From assembly GCA_937900485.1 (NCBI GenBank), contig CALCEL010000077.1, forward strand, positions 1-22,702: DNA of 22,702 bases, written 5' to 3'. The position numbers and the translations under genes are program-made. This DNA comes from an uncultured Prevotellaceae bacterium. GTDB taxonomy: Bacteria > Bacteroidota > Bacteroidia > Bacteroidales > Bacteroidaceae. The number at the start of each line of letters is the position of its first letter. The stretch's first letter is position 1. The notes under the pieces were generated by a model. The model had not been told where the DNA came from and searched no databases. It saw nothing but the letters and a program-made list of their open reading frames with translations. Below, one piece after another: positions 13,987 to 22,702 of this stretch.

Positions 13987-15261
13987 ATGTCTCCACTTGC
14001 AGAAAGATTAAGACCAAAAACACTTGAGGACTACATAGGGCAAAAACATCTCGTAGGTGAAGGAGCCGTCATACAAAGAATGATAAGTCAAAAACACATA
14101 AGCTCTTTCATTCTATGGGGTCCTCCAGGAGTTGGCAAAACGACTCTTGCTAACATCATAGCCAAGACCTTGTCAGTTCCATTCTACACCTTAAGTGCCG
14201 TGACATCTGGAGTGAAAGACGTAAGGGAAGTAATCGACAAAGCAAAGTCATCACATTTTTTCGGTCATGATGCGAACGGCGGCAACTGTTCACCAATTCT
14301 TTTCATTGATGAGATTCACCGATTCAGCAAGTCACAGCAGGACTCGCTTCTCGGAGCTGTGGAACAAGGTATCGTGACACTGATCGGAGCCACGACAGAA
14401 AACCCGTCATTCGAGGTCATAAGACCTTTATTAAGCAGATGTCAGGTATATGTGCTTAAGTCATTAGAAAAAGACGATTTGACACAACTGTTAGAGATGG
14501 CAATAAAGAAGGACATAATTCTCAGACAGAAGAACATCCAACTTAAAGAGACTAATGCCATCTTGCGCTTCAGTGGCGGAGACGCTCGAAAACTCCTCAA
14601 CATTCTCGAGTTAGTTATAGACTCATGCCAAAGCAACGACATAGTCATAACCGACTCAATGGTAACAGACGTATTACAGCAAAACCCTCTCGCTTATGAC
14701 AAAAAAGGTGAGATGCACTACGACATAATATCCGCGTTCATAAAAAGTATCCGAGGAAGCGCTCCAGACGCCGCCATTTATTATTTGGCACGTATGCTCG
14801 AAGGAGGTGAAGACCCAGTATTCATAGCAAGACGACTGGTCATCTCTGCCGCGGAAGACATCGGACTGGCAAACCCAAACGCTCTGCTTCTCGCCAACGC
14901 ATGTTTCGACACAGTCAACAAGATCGGCATGCCAGAAGGACGCATACCATTAGCAGAGGCAACCATATACCTAGCTACAAGCGCCAAGAGCAACTCAGCC
15001 TACGAAGCCATCAACAACGCGTTGGAGTATGTACGCTCTACCGGCAATCTTCCAGTACCACTACATCTACGTAACGCACCGACAAAACTGATGCGAGACC
15101 TTGGGTATTCAGAAAACTACAAATACGCTCACGATTACGAAGGACATTTCGTCAAACAACAATTTCTGCCCGACCAAGCAACGGGCAAAACATTTTGGAC
15201 GGCACAAGACAACGCCGCCGAAATTAAACTGAAAGAACGGATGGACTCTCTTTGGAAATAA
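13987..15261 (+). CDS. rarA: Replication-associated recombination protein A (AAA+ ATPase)
   Basis: RarA/MgsA (WRNIP1 family) acts at stalled replication forks. The 424 residues contain PLAERLRPKTLEDYIGQKHL (3-22), Walker A GPPGVGKTT (45-53), Walker B ILFIDEIHRF (104-113), sensor 1 GATTENPSF (134-142) and the arginine-finger region RPLLSRCQVYVL (146-157). The later SGGDARKLLNILEL and MLEGGEDPVFIARRLVISAAEDIGLANP segments are the family's tetramerisation-domain signature. Full length and intact. It is followed 96 bases later by the AddA-like helicase gene, with no terminator seen between, so the two repair genes probably share a transcript. Confidence 0.95.
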   Translation: MSPLAERLRPKTLEDYIGQKHLVGEGAVIQRMISQKHISSFILWGPPGVGKTTLANIIAKTLSVPFYTLSAVTSGVKDVREVIDKAKSSHFFGHDANGGNCSPILFIDEIHRFSKSQQDSLLGAVEQGIVTLIGATTENPSFEVIRPLLSRCQVYVLKSLEKDDLTQLLEMAIKKDIILRQKNIQLKETNAILRFSGGDARKLLNILELVIDSCQSNDIVITDSMVTDVLQQNPLAYDKKGEMHYDIISAFIKSIRGSAPDAAIYYLARMLEGGEDPVFIARRLVISAAEDIGLANPNALLLANACFDTVNKIGMPEGRIPLAEATIYLATSAKSNSAYEAINNALEYVRSTGNLPVPLHLRNAPTKLMRDLGYSENYKYAHDYEGHFVKQQFLPDQATGKTFWTAQDNAAEIKLKERMDSLWK

Positions 15262-15357
15262 GAAACAGAGATAAACATCAAGATCCATGACCAGCGATAT
15301 ACTGTTAACGTCACAGACAACATAAACCCGCAGTATACGCATAAAAATCAACACGAC

Positions 15358-18300
15358 GTGCTAACAATATACAAGGCATCAGCAGGTAGCGGCAAGACAT
15401 TCACACTAGCTGTAGAATACATCAGGCTTCTCATTATCAACCCATTTGACTACAAGCACATACTAGCTGTCACTTTCACAAACAAAGCGACAGCAGAAAT
15501 GAAGTCACGTATCATAAGCCAGCTCAACGGAATAGCCAACTCCGACAAACAGTCAGACACATATCTGCAGAAGATAAAAGAAAACGAGGAGATTATCGGA
15601 CTTGGCATAAACGACGAGGAGATACGCAAACGAGCCGCTTTAGCACTCACAAACATACTTCACGATTACAGCAGATTCAGAATTGAGACCATCGACTCTT
15701 TCTTTCAGTCCGTGGTCAGGGAGTTGGCACACGAACTCGACCTCACAGCTAACTTGCGCGTTGACCTCAATTCTGAAGAGGTGCTGACAGACGCAGTAAA
15801 CGAAATCATCGATGACTTGAAGAGTGACAAACACATATTTAAAATAATAGAAAGCTACATCGAGGAAAAGACAGAGCGCAAAAAGGGTAACTGGCGTATT
15901 AACAGAGAGATTGAAGACTTCGGCAAGAATATTTTCAACGAACACTATCTTGAGAAGAACCGGGAGATAAGGGAGAAAATCGGGGACACTAAGTTTTTAT
16001 CCGTTTATAAAAAAAATCTGAATACCATCAGAGAGAAGGCAATAAGAGAGCTGAAGAACGCCGGCAAGGAGTTCCTTGACATCTGTGGATGTAACGGTTA
16101 TAATTCTAGCTCATTCAAATATGCCAACTCAGGAATATACAATTTCTTCGTCAAGCTGAATAACGAAGAACTGGCAGAACCAGGTACAAGAGTGTTAAGT
16201 TGTGCTGAAGACGAGGACAACTGGTTGAAAGACAAGAACGACACAAAGCTGAGGACATTGGTGAGAGAACGCTTTATGCCTTCGCTCAACAGCATAATAC
16301 AATCTATCCCTGAGTGGAAAATAAAAATCAACACGACAAACGCCATACTCAAGCACATCAACCATTTGATGCTGCTGAACATCATCAACACCAAAGTGCG
16401 TTATCTGAATCAGGAAGCCAACAGATTTCTTCTGAAGGACACTGCACACTTTCTCAACGATCTCATAGACAAGAGCGACATACCTTTTGTCTACGAGAAG
16501 ATGGGAGCCCGATTCAACCACATTATGATTGACGAGTTCCAAGATACGTCCAAACTACAATGGGAGAATTTCAAACCGCTATTATCCAACAGCTTAGACT
16601 CCAACTACGACTGTCTTATTGTAGGTGACGTGAAACAAAGTATCTACAGATGGAGATTCAGCGAATGGCAAATCCTCAATAACATCGAGAATAGTCAATT
16701 CAAGAAATATACTCATTGCATATCACTCGACACCAATTTCCGCAGTGCCGAGAGAGTTATTACATTCAATAACATGTTCTTCACTAAAGCAGTGACACTG
16801 CTTAGCGAAGACTGCAAAGACATTAATGGCGAGAAGTCCGAAGACCTACCTAACGCATACCGGGACGTATGCCAGAAGTTCAGACAAGACAGAGACGGTG
16901 AAGGCTTTGTGAGTGTAACTGCCATCACGGCAGAAAATGACGAGGAATACTCCGAGAAGACATTAAAGGAACTTGCGGTAACACTTCGGAACTTACTCGA
17001 CAACGGAGTAAGGCAGAACGACATCACAATCATAGTCAGGACAAACAACAAAATACCCATCATCTGCAAGTACTTCAACGACCTGAACTCAATGGATGAG
17101 AATACGAGAATGGCTTATACGGGCAAACATGAGATAAAGATAATAAGCAATGAGGCCTTCAGGCTGGATTTCTCTGCCACGATTAACATCATAATAACGG
17201 CTTTCCGCTTCCTGACAAACAAAAAAGATCGTCTGTCTCTTGCAAATCTGGCCTACTACTATCAGAAGGAAGTGAAAAGGAATAAGGAGATAAAAAACAC
17301 CTTAAGCGACTTCATGCTGAAAGACAGAGACATACTCTTAACATACCTTCCGGAGGCGTTCACCAGCAACATTGAGAAGTTGACATACCTTCCAATAATG
17401 GAACTCGCAGAGCAGGTGTACAACCTGTTAGAGTTGAAGAACATCAAACATCAAGACGCATATCTCTTCTACTTCCACGACAAGTTATCCGCCTATTGCG
17501 AGGACCAGCAAACCGACCTGTACTCTTTCCTAACATTCTGGGACGAGACTCTACACGAGAAAACCATTGCCAATGACTCAGCCAATGGTGTGCGCATCAT
17601 GTCAATACACAAAAGTAAAGGACTGGAGTTTCACACCGTCATCATGCCTTACTGCAACTGGGACACTAACGGAAACTCAAGAAATCTGTTATGGTGCACA
17701 CCACAGGTTCCTCCTTACGACGAATTACCACTCGCACCAGTTGACTTCACTAAGGAGACAAAAGAATCCATATTCCGCAACGACTATCTTGAGGAGGAAT
17801 TAAAGAATGACGTGGACAACCTTAACTTACTATATGTCGGCTTCACGAGAGCAGTAAGCAACCTCGTCATACTGACAAAAAGCGAGAAAGAGAAGAAACA
17901 AAAGAAAGACAGCAGTGGCAGAGAGATAAAGAATGTGTCCCAAATCATACTACGTTCCATTCCAGAGGATATGGAACATAAAGACAATCAAGAAGACATG
18001 ACAGAGACATGGAGTTGGGGTCAGATGTCAAAGAGTAAGGAGGAAGATAGTCTCTCATGCGATAACATCACATCCATATTCTGTTACAACGACACACTAG
18101 TTAACTACCGCCAATCCAACAACTCAAAGAAGTTCATATTATCACCAGACGAGATCACATCACACCCACAGACATTAATAGACAGAGGACTACTCTACCA
18201 CAACATACTTCAGCAGATAAAGACTACAGAGGACATTGACTCTGAGATTGACAAAGTCATAGACACATTCAACGGAATGGGATGCTTTGAGACATGCGCT

Positions 18301-18636
18301 CAAAAGAAAGAGGCAAGCAGACATCTTCATGAGGCGTTCACAAACGACATAGTAAGAGACTGGTTTAACACAAAATGGGAAGTACTAAACGAACGAGCCA
18401 TCCTTTATAAGGACGACAATGGACGAGTTACAGAGAAAAGACCCGACAGAGTCATCACTTCCCGCAATAGAGACACTGCCATTGTCATAGACTACAAAAC
18501 AGGAGAAGAACAGAAGAACGCCCACACGAAACAGATAAAAACATACATGGGTCTTATTGAGCAGATAGGATATAAGAACGTGAAAGGATACATATGGTAC
18601 GTCTTAGACGGAAAGATTGAGGAATGTTCACGCTAA
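15358..18636 (+). CDS. AddA/RecB-like UvrD-family helicase-nuclease
   Basis: The 1092-residue protein has the superfamily 1 motifs. They are ASAGSGKTFTL (8-18, Walker A), HILAVTFTNKATAEM (38-52), MIDEFQDTSKLQW (about 390-402, Walker B), VGDVKQSIYRWR (about 422-433), LDTNFRSAERV (about 458-468), VRIMSIHKSKGLEFHTV (motif V) and LLYVGFTRAVSNLVIL (motif VI). The C-terminus has a RecB-type nuclease: a helix with LLYHNILQQI, then RPDRVI and VIDYKTGEE (Asp1045, Lys1047). It resembles AddA more than RecB and should process double-strand breaks. The start is GTG; no in-frame ATG lies between it and the rarA stop. No addB is next to it. The gene after it is a MORN protein on the other strand. Confidence 0.92.
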   Translation: MLTIYKASAGSGKTFTLAVEYIRLLIINPFDYKHILAVTFTNKATAEMKSRIISQLNGIANSDKQSDTYLQKIKENEEIIGLGINDEEIRKRAALALTNILHDYSRFRIETIDSFFQSVVRELAHELDLTANLRVDLNSEEVLTDAVNEIIDDLKSDKHIFKIIESYIEEKTERKKGNWRINREIEDFGKNIFNEHYLEKNREIREKIGDTKFLSVYKKNLNTIREKAIRELKNAGKEFLDICGCNGYNSSSFKYANSGIYNFFVKLNNEELAEPGTRVLSCAEDEDNWLKDKNDTKLRTLVRERFMPSLNSIIQSIPEWKIKINTTNAILKHINHLMLLNIINTKVRYLNQEANRFLLKDTAHFLNDLIDKSDIPFVYEKMGARFNHIMIDEFQDTSKLQWENFKPLLSNSLDSNYDCLIVGDVKQSIYRWRFSEWQILNNIENSQFKKYTHCISLDTNFRSAERVITFNNMFFTKAVTLLSEDCKDINGEKSEDLPNAYRDVCQKFRQDRDGEGFVSVTAITAENDEEYSEKTLKELAVTLRNLLDNGVRQNDITIIVRTNNKIPIICKYFNDLNSMDENTRMAYTGKHEIKIISNEAFRLDFSATINIIITAFRFLTNKKDRLSLANLAYYYQKEVKRNKEIKNTLSDFMLKDRDILLTYLPEAFTSNIEKLTYLPIMELAEQVYNLLELKNIKHQDAYLFYFHDKLSAYCEDQQTDLYSFLTFWDETLHEKTIANDSANGVRIMSIHKSKGLEFHTVIMPYCNWDTNGNSRNLLWCTPQVPPYDELPLAPVDFTKETKESIFRNDYLEEELKNDVDNLNLLYVGFTRAVSNLVILTKSEKEKKQKKDSSGREIKNVSQIILRSIPEDMEHKDNQEDMTETWSWGQMSKSKEEDSLSCDNITSIFCYNDTLVNYRQSNNSKKFILSPDEITSHPQTLIDRGLLYHNILQQIKTTEDIDSEIDKVIDTFNGMGCFETCAQKKEASRHLHEAFTNDIVRDWFNTKWEVLNERAILYKDDNGRVTEKRPDRVITSRNRDTAIVIDYKTGEEQKNAHTKQIKTYMGLIEQIGYKNVKGYIWYVLDGKIEECSR

Positions 18637-18678
18637 TAAACACACATTCTCACCACATCACTAACGTATCAAGTATTA

Positions 18679-18701
18679 CACCTGACACGTCATATCAGGT
18701 G
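18679..18701 (+). terminator. Hairpin after the AddA-like gene
   Basis: CACCTGA (18679-18685) pairs with TCAGGTG (18695-18701) around a 9-base loop, 42 bases after the stop. The tail (ACATAAAATTAAA) is A-rich, not T-rich, so it could also serve the convergent MORN gene poorly. Confidence 0.45.
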
Positions 18702-18738
18702 ACATAAAATTAAAGAGTGATGATACTCTTGTGTTAAA

Positions 18739-19344
18739 TCAGAAATGCTGAATAATCACTTGGTTACTGGTTGTGAAAGTAGCCCCCCAACCATATCGGT
18801 CGTTATTCTTATAAGAACCATAGAAGAAATCACCGTTCTTATACATATATATACCATATCCGTCACGTTTGCCGTTGACCGTCTCACCAACATACTTATC
18901 ACCGCTGGAGTACGTCAACGATTGGAAGCGATAAATAGACTCTGCCTCCAGAGGCACGTTGATATGTTTACCATCCTTAGTAATGTAAAGTGGCTTACCA
19001 TTAGTCAAGTCGTATGAGATATAATGCTCCTTGGAACCTACCTTGACGACATGTGTTCCCATAGTGATACCAAAAACGAGAGTATTCTGACGAAACTGCC
19101 CGGTAACCGTCTCATCTTTGTGTGAGAGGAAACGTCCGTACCCGTACATATTCTTAGAAGGGGTAATCTGTCCGAAATATTGTCCATGAGTACCATTTGC
19201 AATACCAGAGGCAAAAGGATGACAGAAATCAGCGAACGTTCCGTTCAGTTCATCAGGAATCAACGGATACTTATCAAGTTTCACTTCTTGTGCGCTGACA
19301 GCCACAGAAGCAAGTAACAAGATGCTCATCAAAAATTTGCTCAT
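18739..19344 (-). CDS. Secreted MORN-repeat protein
   Basis: The 201-residue protein has a signal peptide (MSKFLMSILLLASVAVSA, then Gln-Glu). MORN-type units are visible at YGYGRF (about 66-71) and, more clearly, at YVGETVNGKRDGYGIYMYKN (about 151-170) and FFYGSYKNNDRYGWGATF (about 172-189). Between them lies a beta-rich segment (GQFRQNTLVFGITMGTHVVKV). MORN repeats build elongated beta sheets used in scaffolding or membrane association. In secreted Bacteroidales proteins their role is not known. I chose ATG at 19344: the longer reading frame would begin inside the promoter. Divergent from the outer-membrane protein gene. Confidence 0.85.
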   Translation of the reverse strand: MSKFLMSILLLASVAVSAQEVKLDKYPLIPDELNGTFADFCHPFASGIANGTHGQYFGQITPSKNMYGYGRFLSHKDETVTGQFRQNTLVFGITMGTHVVKVGSKEHYISYDLTNGKPLYITKDGKHINVPLEAESIYRFQSLTYSSGDKYVGETVNGKRDGYGIYMYKNGDFFYGSYKNNDRYGWGATFTTSNQVIIQHF

Positions 19345-19363
19345 ACGATTAACGAATTTGATG

Positions 19364-19397
19364 CAAAAATAATCATATTGCACGAATTGTCATCAAA
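19364..19397 (-). promoter_or_regulatory. Promoter of the MORN gene
   Basis: On the minus strand TTTG (19394-19397), a 22-base spacer and TATTTTTG (19364-19371). The start would lie about 13 bases before the ATG, giving a nearly leaderless message. Confidence 0.6.
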
Positions 19398-19421
19398 AAA
19401 TTAAACAATTTTGTAACTTTG
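19387..19421 (+). promoter_or_regulatory. Promoter of the outer-membrane protein gene
   Basis: TAACTTTG (19414-19421) followed by CAG is an exact -7 element. The best -33 is TTGT (19387-19390) at 23 bases. It overlaps the upstream element of the divergent MORN promoter, so the two may compete. Confidence 0.65.
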
Positions 19422-19582
19422 CAGTCACACAAATATAAAAAAGGTCATCATTACTTTATCAAGGTTTACTATTATCTGCGAATACCATCACACAGATGTC
19501 AAAAACCTAATTATACCCCATAAAGAAATAAAGACGAGCAGTATTTGTAACGCATTAATTCATATCGTACATATAATAAAAA

Positions 19583-22582
19583 ATGAAAAAAACATTACTT
19601 GCCATGCTTTTGATGGCAACAGCTGGCAGCACATCAGCGCAATCAAAGTTTAATGTGACTGGTACAATTATCGAGAAAGGAACAAACGAGACGGTACCAT
19701 CCGCCACTGTTCGTGTACTATCCCTACCGGACAGCACAATGGTCTCCGGAGTATCCAGTGGTTTAGACGGCACGTTTAAAATCACGGGAGTTCCAAAAGG
19801 TAAGTATGCTTTGAAGGTCACATTTATAGGATACCAGGACAACACCATATCACTGGACCTCACAAACAAAAAAGAAAAGAATGTCGACATGGGCTACCTC
19901 ACCTTGAAAGAGAACACTAAACTCCTCAAGGAAGCTGTGGTAAGCGCCAATGCTGCGCAGGTACAAGTCAGCGGTGACTCACTCGTGTACAACGCAAGCG
20001 CATACAGAGTAGCGGAGGGCAGTGCATTAGAGGAACTCGTGAAAAAATTACCGGGAGCGGAGATTGACGATGACGGTAATATTACCATAAACGGTAAGAC
20101 AGTGAAAAAGATTATGGTCGACGGAAAAGAATTCTTCCTCAACGACACAAAGGTGGCTTTGAAGAACATACCAACAAATATAGTCGACAAGATCAAGTCT
20201 TACTACAAGAAGTCTGACCTGGCAGAGATGACTGGTATAGACGACGGTGAAGAAGAGACAGTTCTTGACATCCAGATAAAGAGAGGAATGAACAACGGAT
20301 GGATAGGCAACATAGACTTGGCCATCGGAACCAACTCAAGATACACGGAAAAGATAAGCGCCTTCCGCTTCACGGAAAAAACCAAAATCTTTGTGTTCGG
20401 CTCAGCCAACAATATCGGTGACAGAGGATTCGGCGGCGGCGGCGGACGAGGCTGGGGACGTGGCGGAAACGGTCTTGAGGCTGGCAAGATGGCGGGAGCG
20501 AACTTCAACACGGAGAGTGCAAAGCTTAAAGCTAATGGTAACCTCGTGTTCAACTATGAGGGAGGTGACACTTACACCTTGTCCAACATCGAGAACTTCG
20601 TAACAAAAGAAGGAGCGTTCGTCAACAGCGTAAGCCAGAATTACAAGAGCAACATGAGCGGAAACACTGATTTCCGCATAGAATGGAAGCCGGACTCGCT
20701 AACTAACATCATTTTCCGTCCAAGCGCATCTATCTCACGTAACAGAGGTAAGAGCTACAGCAACAAAGCAACATTCGACATCAATCCTTATGACATTGAA
20801 GATGCGGAATACGACCCATACTCTTGGGCTAACCAGAAAATCAACGAGGTCGACAGCATCTATAATGTCATTGTCAACACAAACTCAAACGTACAGCAGA
20901 CGTACAGCACAGACAAAAATCTCAATGGTGAGCTTCAACTGAACAGACGACTCAGCTCTAACGGACGTAACATCACATTCCGATTCACTGGAGGTGTCGG
21001 TGAGTCTGAGAGCAAACAACTTAGTGCGGCAGCTATCAAATACCGTTCAACAAACAGAACCGACACATATAATAATAGGTATTACACCACACCGGGTAAG
21101 TCACACAACTACTCGGCACAAATTACCTATTCTGAACCTATAGCAGAAAAGACGTACCTCCAGTTCTCGTACAAGTTCAGCTATAACTACAAAAGAAGTG
21201 ACCGATCTGCGGACGTATGGGTAAACGACCTGACGACTTACAACAGCATACAACAGATTCTTTACGCCTACAGATATGACGTGGCCGGAGCTCTTGACAA
21301 CATTCTTCAACTGGGCATCAATCCGAACAGCGACGCCAGCACCATATCCGCCGCAGACAGTCTGACAAAGCTCTCCACATACAAGCTACTTACACACACT
21401 GCCAGCATCAGACTCCGCAAGGTAGGCAGCAGCTATAACTTGTCTGCGGGAATGGACTTCCTTCCACAACACTCCATACTCGATTACAAATACATGGCCC
21501 AGGACTATCCTGAGATCACGAGAAACGTCTTCAACTTCTCCCCTACTCTTGACTTCAAATATGAGTGGAACAAGCAGACACAGATGAAGGCTAATTACCG
21601 AGGACGCTCATCACAGCCGTCAATGGAGAATCTCCTGGAAATCGTCGACGACTCAGACCCGCTCAACATCTCTATGGGTAACGCAAGCCTGAAGCCATCT
21701 TTCAATCATGACTTCAAGATTGACTTCAACACTTACAACGCTGAGCTGCAGCAGGGTATTTTCACTTTCGCAAACGTCAACCTGACACAGAACAGTATAT
21801 CAAACGAGACAAAGTACGACGCTGAGACCGGTGTGAAAACCACTAAACCTGAAAATATCAACGGCAACTGGAACGCAATGCTCGGAGTGGGATACAACAG
21901 AGGGCTTGGCGAGAACAAATATTTCACATTCAGCTCGTTCTCCATGTTCAGGTATCAACACCAGGTCAGCTATTACTACGTTCAAGACAGTGCAATGATG
22001 GCAAATCTACAAATGACTTACCCATCATCCACCAGGTCAACAACAAATCAGACAAGCATCAACGAACGTTTGTCATTAGGATTCCGCAAGGACTGGTTTG
22101 AGTTCAGCGTTAACGGTAACGTACGTTACACACACTCACGCAACAATATAGTCACAAACAACAACCTCGACACATGGCAGTTCTCTTATGGATGTGAGAT
22201 GAACCTCAATTTCAACTGCGGTCTCAGTTTCTCATCTGACATTTCCGAGAGCAGCAGAAGAGGCTACTCATCATCAGGAATGAACACTGATGAACTGCTG
22301 TGGAACGCTCAGATCTCACAGAGCTTTCTCAAGGGAAAGGCTCTCACTGTATCTCTTCAATGGAACGACATCCTCAACAACAGGTCTAATATAAGCAGAG
22401 CTCTCACCACGATGCAGAGCACTGACTCCAGATACAACGCTATCTACTCATACGGTATGCTGCACGTGATATACAAGCTTAACATCTTCGGCGGCAAGAA
22501 CGCGAATGGAACCGACAACAACCCTTACGGCAATGGCGGAGGACGTCCGGGCGGATTCGGCGGACGAGGTGGCAGACGATAA
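19583..22582 (+). CDS. Outer-membrane beta-barrel protein (TonB-receptor-like, OMP_b-brl_3 type)
   Basis: The 999-residue protein begins with a signal peptide (MKKTLLAMLLMATAGSTSA, cleaved before Gln20). A carboxypeptidase-regulatory-like domain follows at about 23-105 (VTGTIIEKGTNETVPSATV ... GTFKITGVPKGKYALKV). Then a plug-like domain, about 115-230, has ALEELVKKLPGAEIDDDGNI and the NGKTVKKIMVDGKEFFLND motif. The barrel, about 235-975, ends in MLHVIYKLNIFGG. It belongs to the Bacteroidetes outer-membrane group related to, but distinct from, SusC. No SusD partner or TonB box is visible. Two Gly/Arg-rich stretches stand out: one in a barrel loop (RGFGGGGGRGWGRGGNG) and one as a C-terminal tail (GGGRPGGFGGRGGRR) beyond the last strand. 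The ligand is unknown. The leader from promoter to ATG is about 155 bases. Confidence 0.88.
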   Translation: MKKTLLAMLLMATAGSTSAQSKFNVTGTIIEKGTNETVPSATVRVLSLPDSTMVSGVSSGLDGTFKITGVPKGKYALKVTFIGYQDNTISLDLTNKKEKNVDMGYLTLKENTKLLKEAVVSANAAQVQVSGDSLVYNASAYRVAEGSALEELVKKLPGAEIDDDGNITINGKTVKKIMVDGKEFFLNDTKVALKNIPTNIVDKIKSYYKKSDLAEMTGIDDGEEETVLDIQIKRGMNNGWIGNIDLAIGTNSRYTEKISAFRFTEKTKIFVFGSANNIGDRGFGGGGGRGWGRGGNGLEAGKMAGANFNTESAKLKANGNLVFNYEGGDTYTLSNIENFVTKEGAFVNSVSQNYKSNMSGNTDFRIEWKPDSLTNIIFRPSASISRNRGKSYSNKATFDINPYDIEDAEYDPYSWANQKINEVDSIYNVIVNTNSNVQQTYSTDKNLNGELQLNRRLSSNGRNITFRFTGGVGESESKQLSAAAIKYRSTNRTDTYNNRYYTTPGKSHNYSAQITYSEPIAEKTYLQFSYKFSYNYKRSDRSADVWVNDLTTYNSIQQILYAYRYDVAGALDNILQLGINPNSDASTISAADSLTKLSTYKLLTHTASIRLRKVGSSYNLSAGMDFLPQHSILDYKYMAQDYPEITRNVFNFSPTLDFKYEWNKQTQMKANYRGRSSQPSMENLLEIVDDSDPLNISMGNASLKPSFNHDFKIDFNTYNAELQQGIFTFANVNLTQNSISNETKYDAETGVKTTKPENINGNWNAMLGVGYNRGLGENKYFTFSSFSMFRYQHQVSYYYVQDSAMMANLQMTYPSSTRSTTNQTSINERLSLGFRKDWFEFSVNGNVRYTHSRNNIVTNNNLDTWQFSYGCEMNLNFNCGLSFSSDISESSRRGYSSSGMNTDELLWNAQISQSFLKGKALTVSLQWNDILNNRSNISRALTTMQSTDSRYNAIYSYGMLHVIYKLNIFGGKNANGTDNNPYGNGGGRPGGFGGRGGRR

Positions 22583-22702
22583 TCGTTCACACGACAAACA
22601 TAAAGACTGGATGACATAAGGTCACCCCAAATAAGACGTTCATTCAAAAATATTACTGTCCGCTAAAAGTTTTAATAAGAAAAAAGAAAGGGCTGATTTC
22701 CT
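22583..22702. other. Gene-free right edge
   Basis: These 120 bases after the outer-membrane gene hold no coding frame of note. A small imperfect hairpin (GGATGAC...GTCACCC, around 22610-22626) may help termination. The last 40 bases, starting near CTGTCCGCTAAAAG, are different in feel and could be the beginning of a mobile-element end or a next gene's regulatory region. Confidence 0.4.

Noticed and set aside
1..22702. CRISPR array, complete insertion sequence, prophage or toxin-antitoxin pair
   Set aside because: No regularly spaced repeats, transposase, integrase, phage structural gene or paired small toxin/antitoxin frames were seen.

Overview
The window looks like a chromosomal segment of a Bacteroidales bacterium, probably Prevotella or a close relative. 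Five things point there. Promoters have the Bacteroidetes form (TTTG, about 20 bases, then TAnnTTTG) rather than the E. coli form. Ribosome sites are A-rich with no clear Shine-Dalgarno. The primary sigma factor is the short form of about 290 residues. There is a large outer-membrane protein of the CarboxypepD_reg plus TonB-receptor-like barrel type. Several genes encode small Bacteroidales-style lipoproteins and secreted proteins. The genus is inferred, not proven.

Layout. Positions 1-1479 hold the end of a membrane protein gene and a CoiA-like nuclease/zinc protein, 6 bases apart. This is followed by about 700 bases with no convincing intact gene but a decayed-looking reading frame (1480-2174). 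A promoter at 2149-2182 drives a secreted protein of unknown function (2210-3040). On the minus strand, 6580-3291 is a pheT-yebC translation operon ending in a strong terminator. A compact RNA transcription unit, SRP RNA then tRNA-Thr(TGT), lies at 6910-6737, also on the minus strand, with its own promoter and terminator. On the plus strand, 7193-8152 is a yjbQ / Nim-like flavoprotein pair.

Positions 13823-8263 (minus strand) form a long co-directional block: rpoD, terminator, a secreted protein of unknown function, a C11 (clostripain-like) lipoprotein protease, an HPr-kinase-like protein, an S24/S26 signal-peptidase-like protein, a PqqD-like protein, ung and a small lipoprotein. The kinase / peptidase / PqqD trio resembles a set of peptide-natural-product (RiPP, lasso-type) tailoring genes, but no precursor peptide or cyclase is visible. 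This is the most interesting part of the window.

Divergent from rpoD are rarA (13987-15261) and a giant AddA/RecB-like helicase-nuclease (15358-18636), a DNA-repair pair. A MORN-repeat secreted protein (minus) and a 999-residue outer-membrane barrel protein (plus) are transcribed divergently from one short shared promoter region. The last 120 bases hold no gene. Housekeeping functions (tRNA charging, translation, SRP targeting, sigma factor, uracil excision, recombination repair) dominate. The accessory-looking parts are the left edge and the PqqD-kinase-peptidase block.
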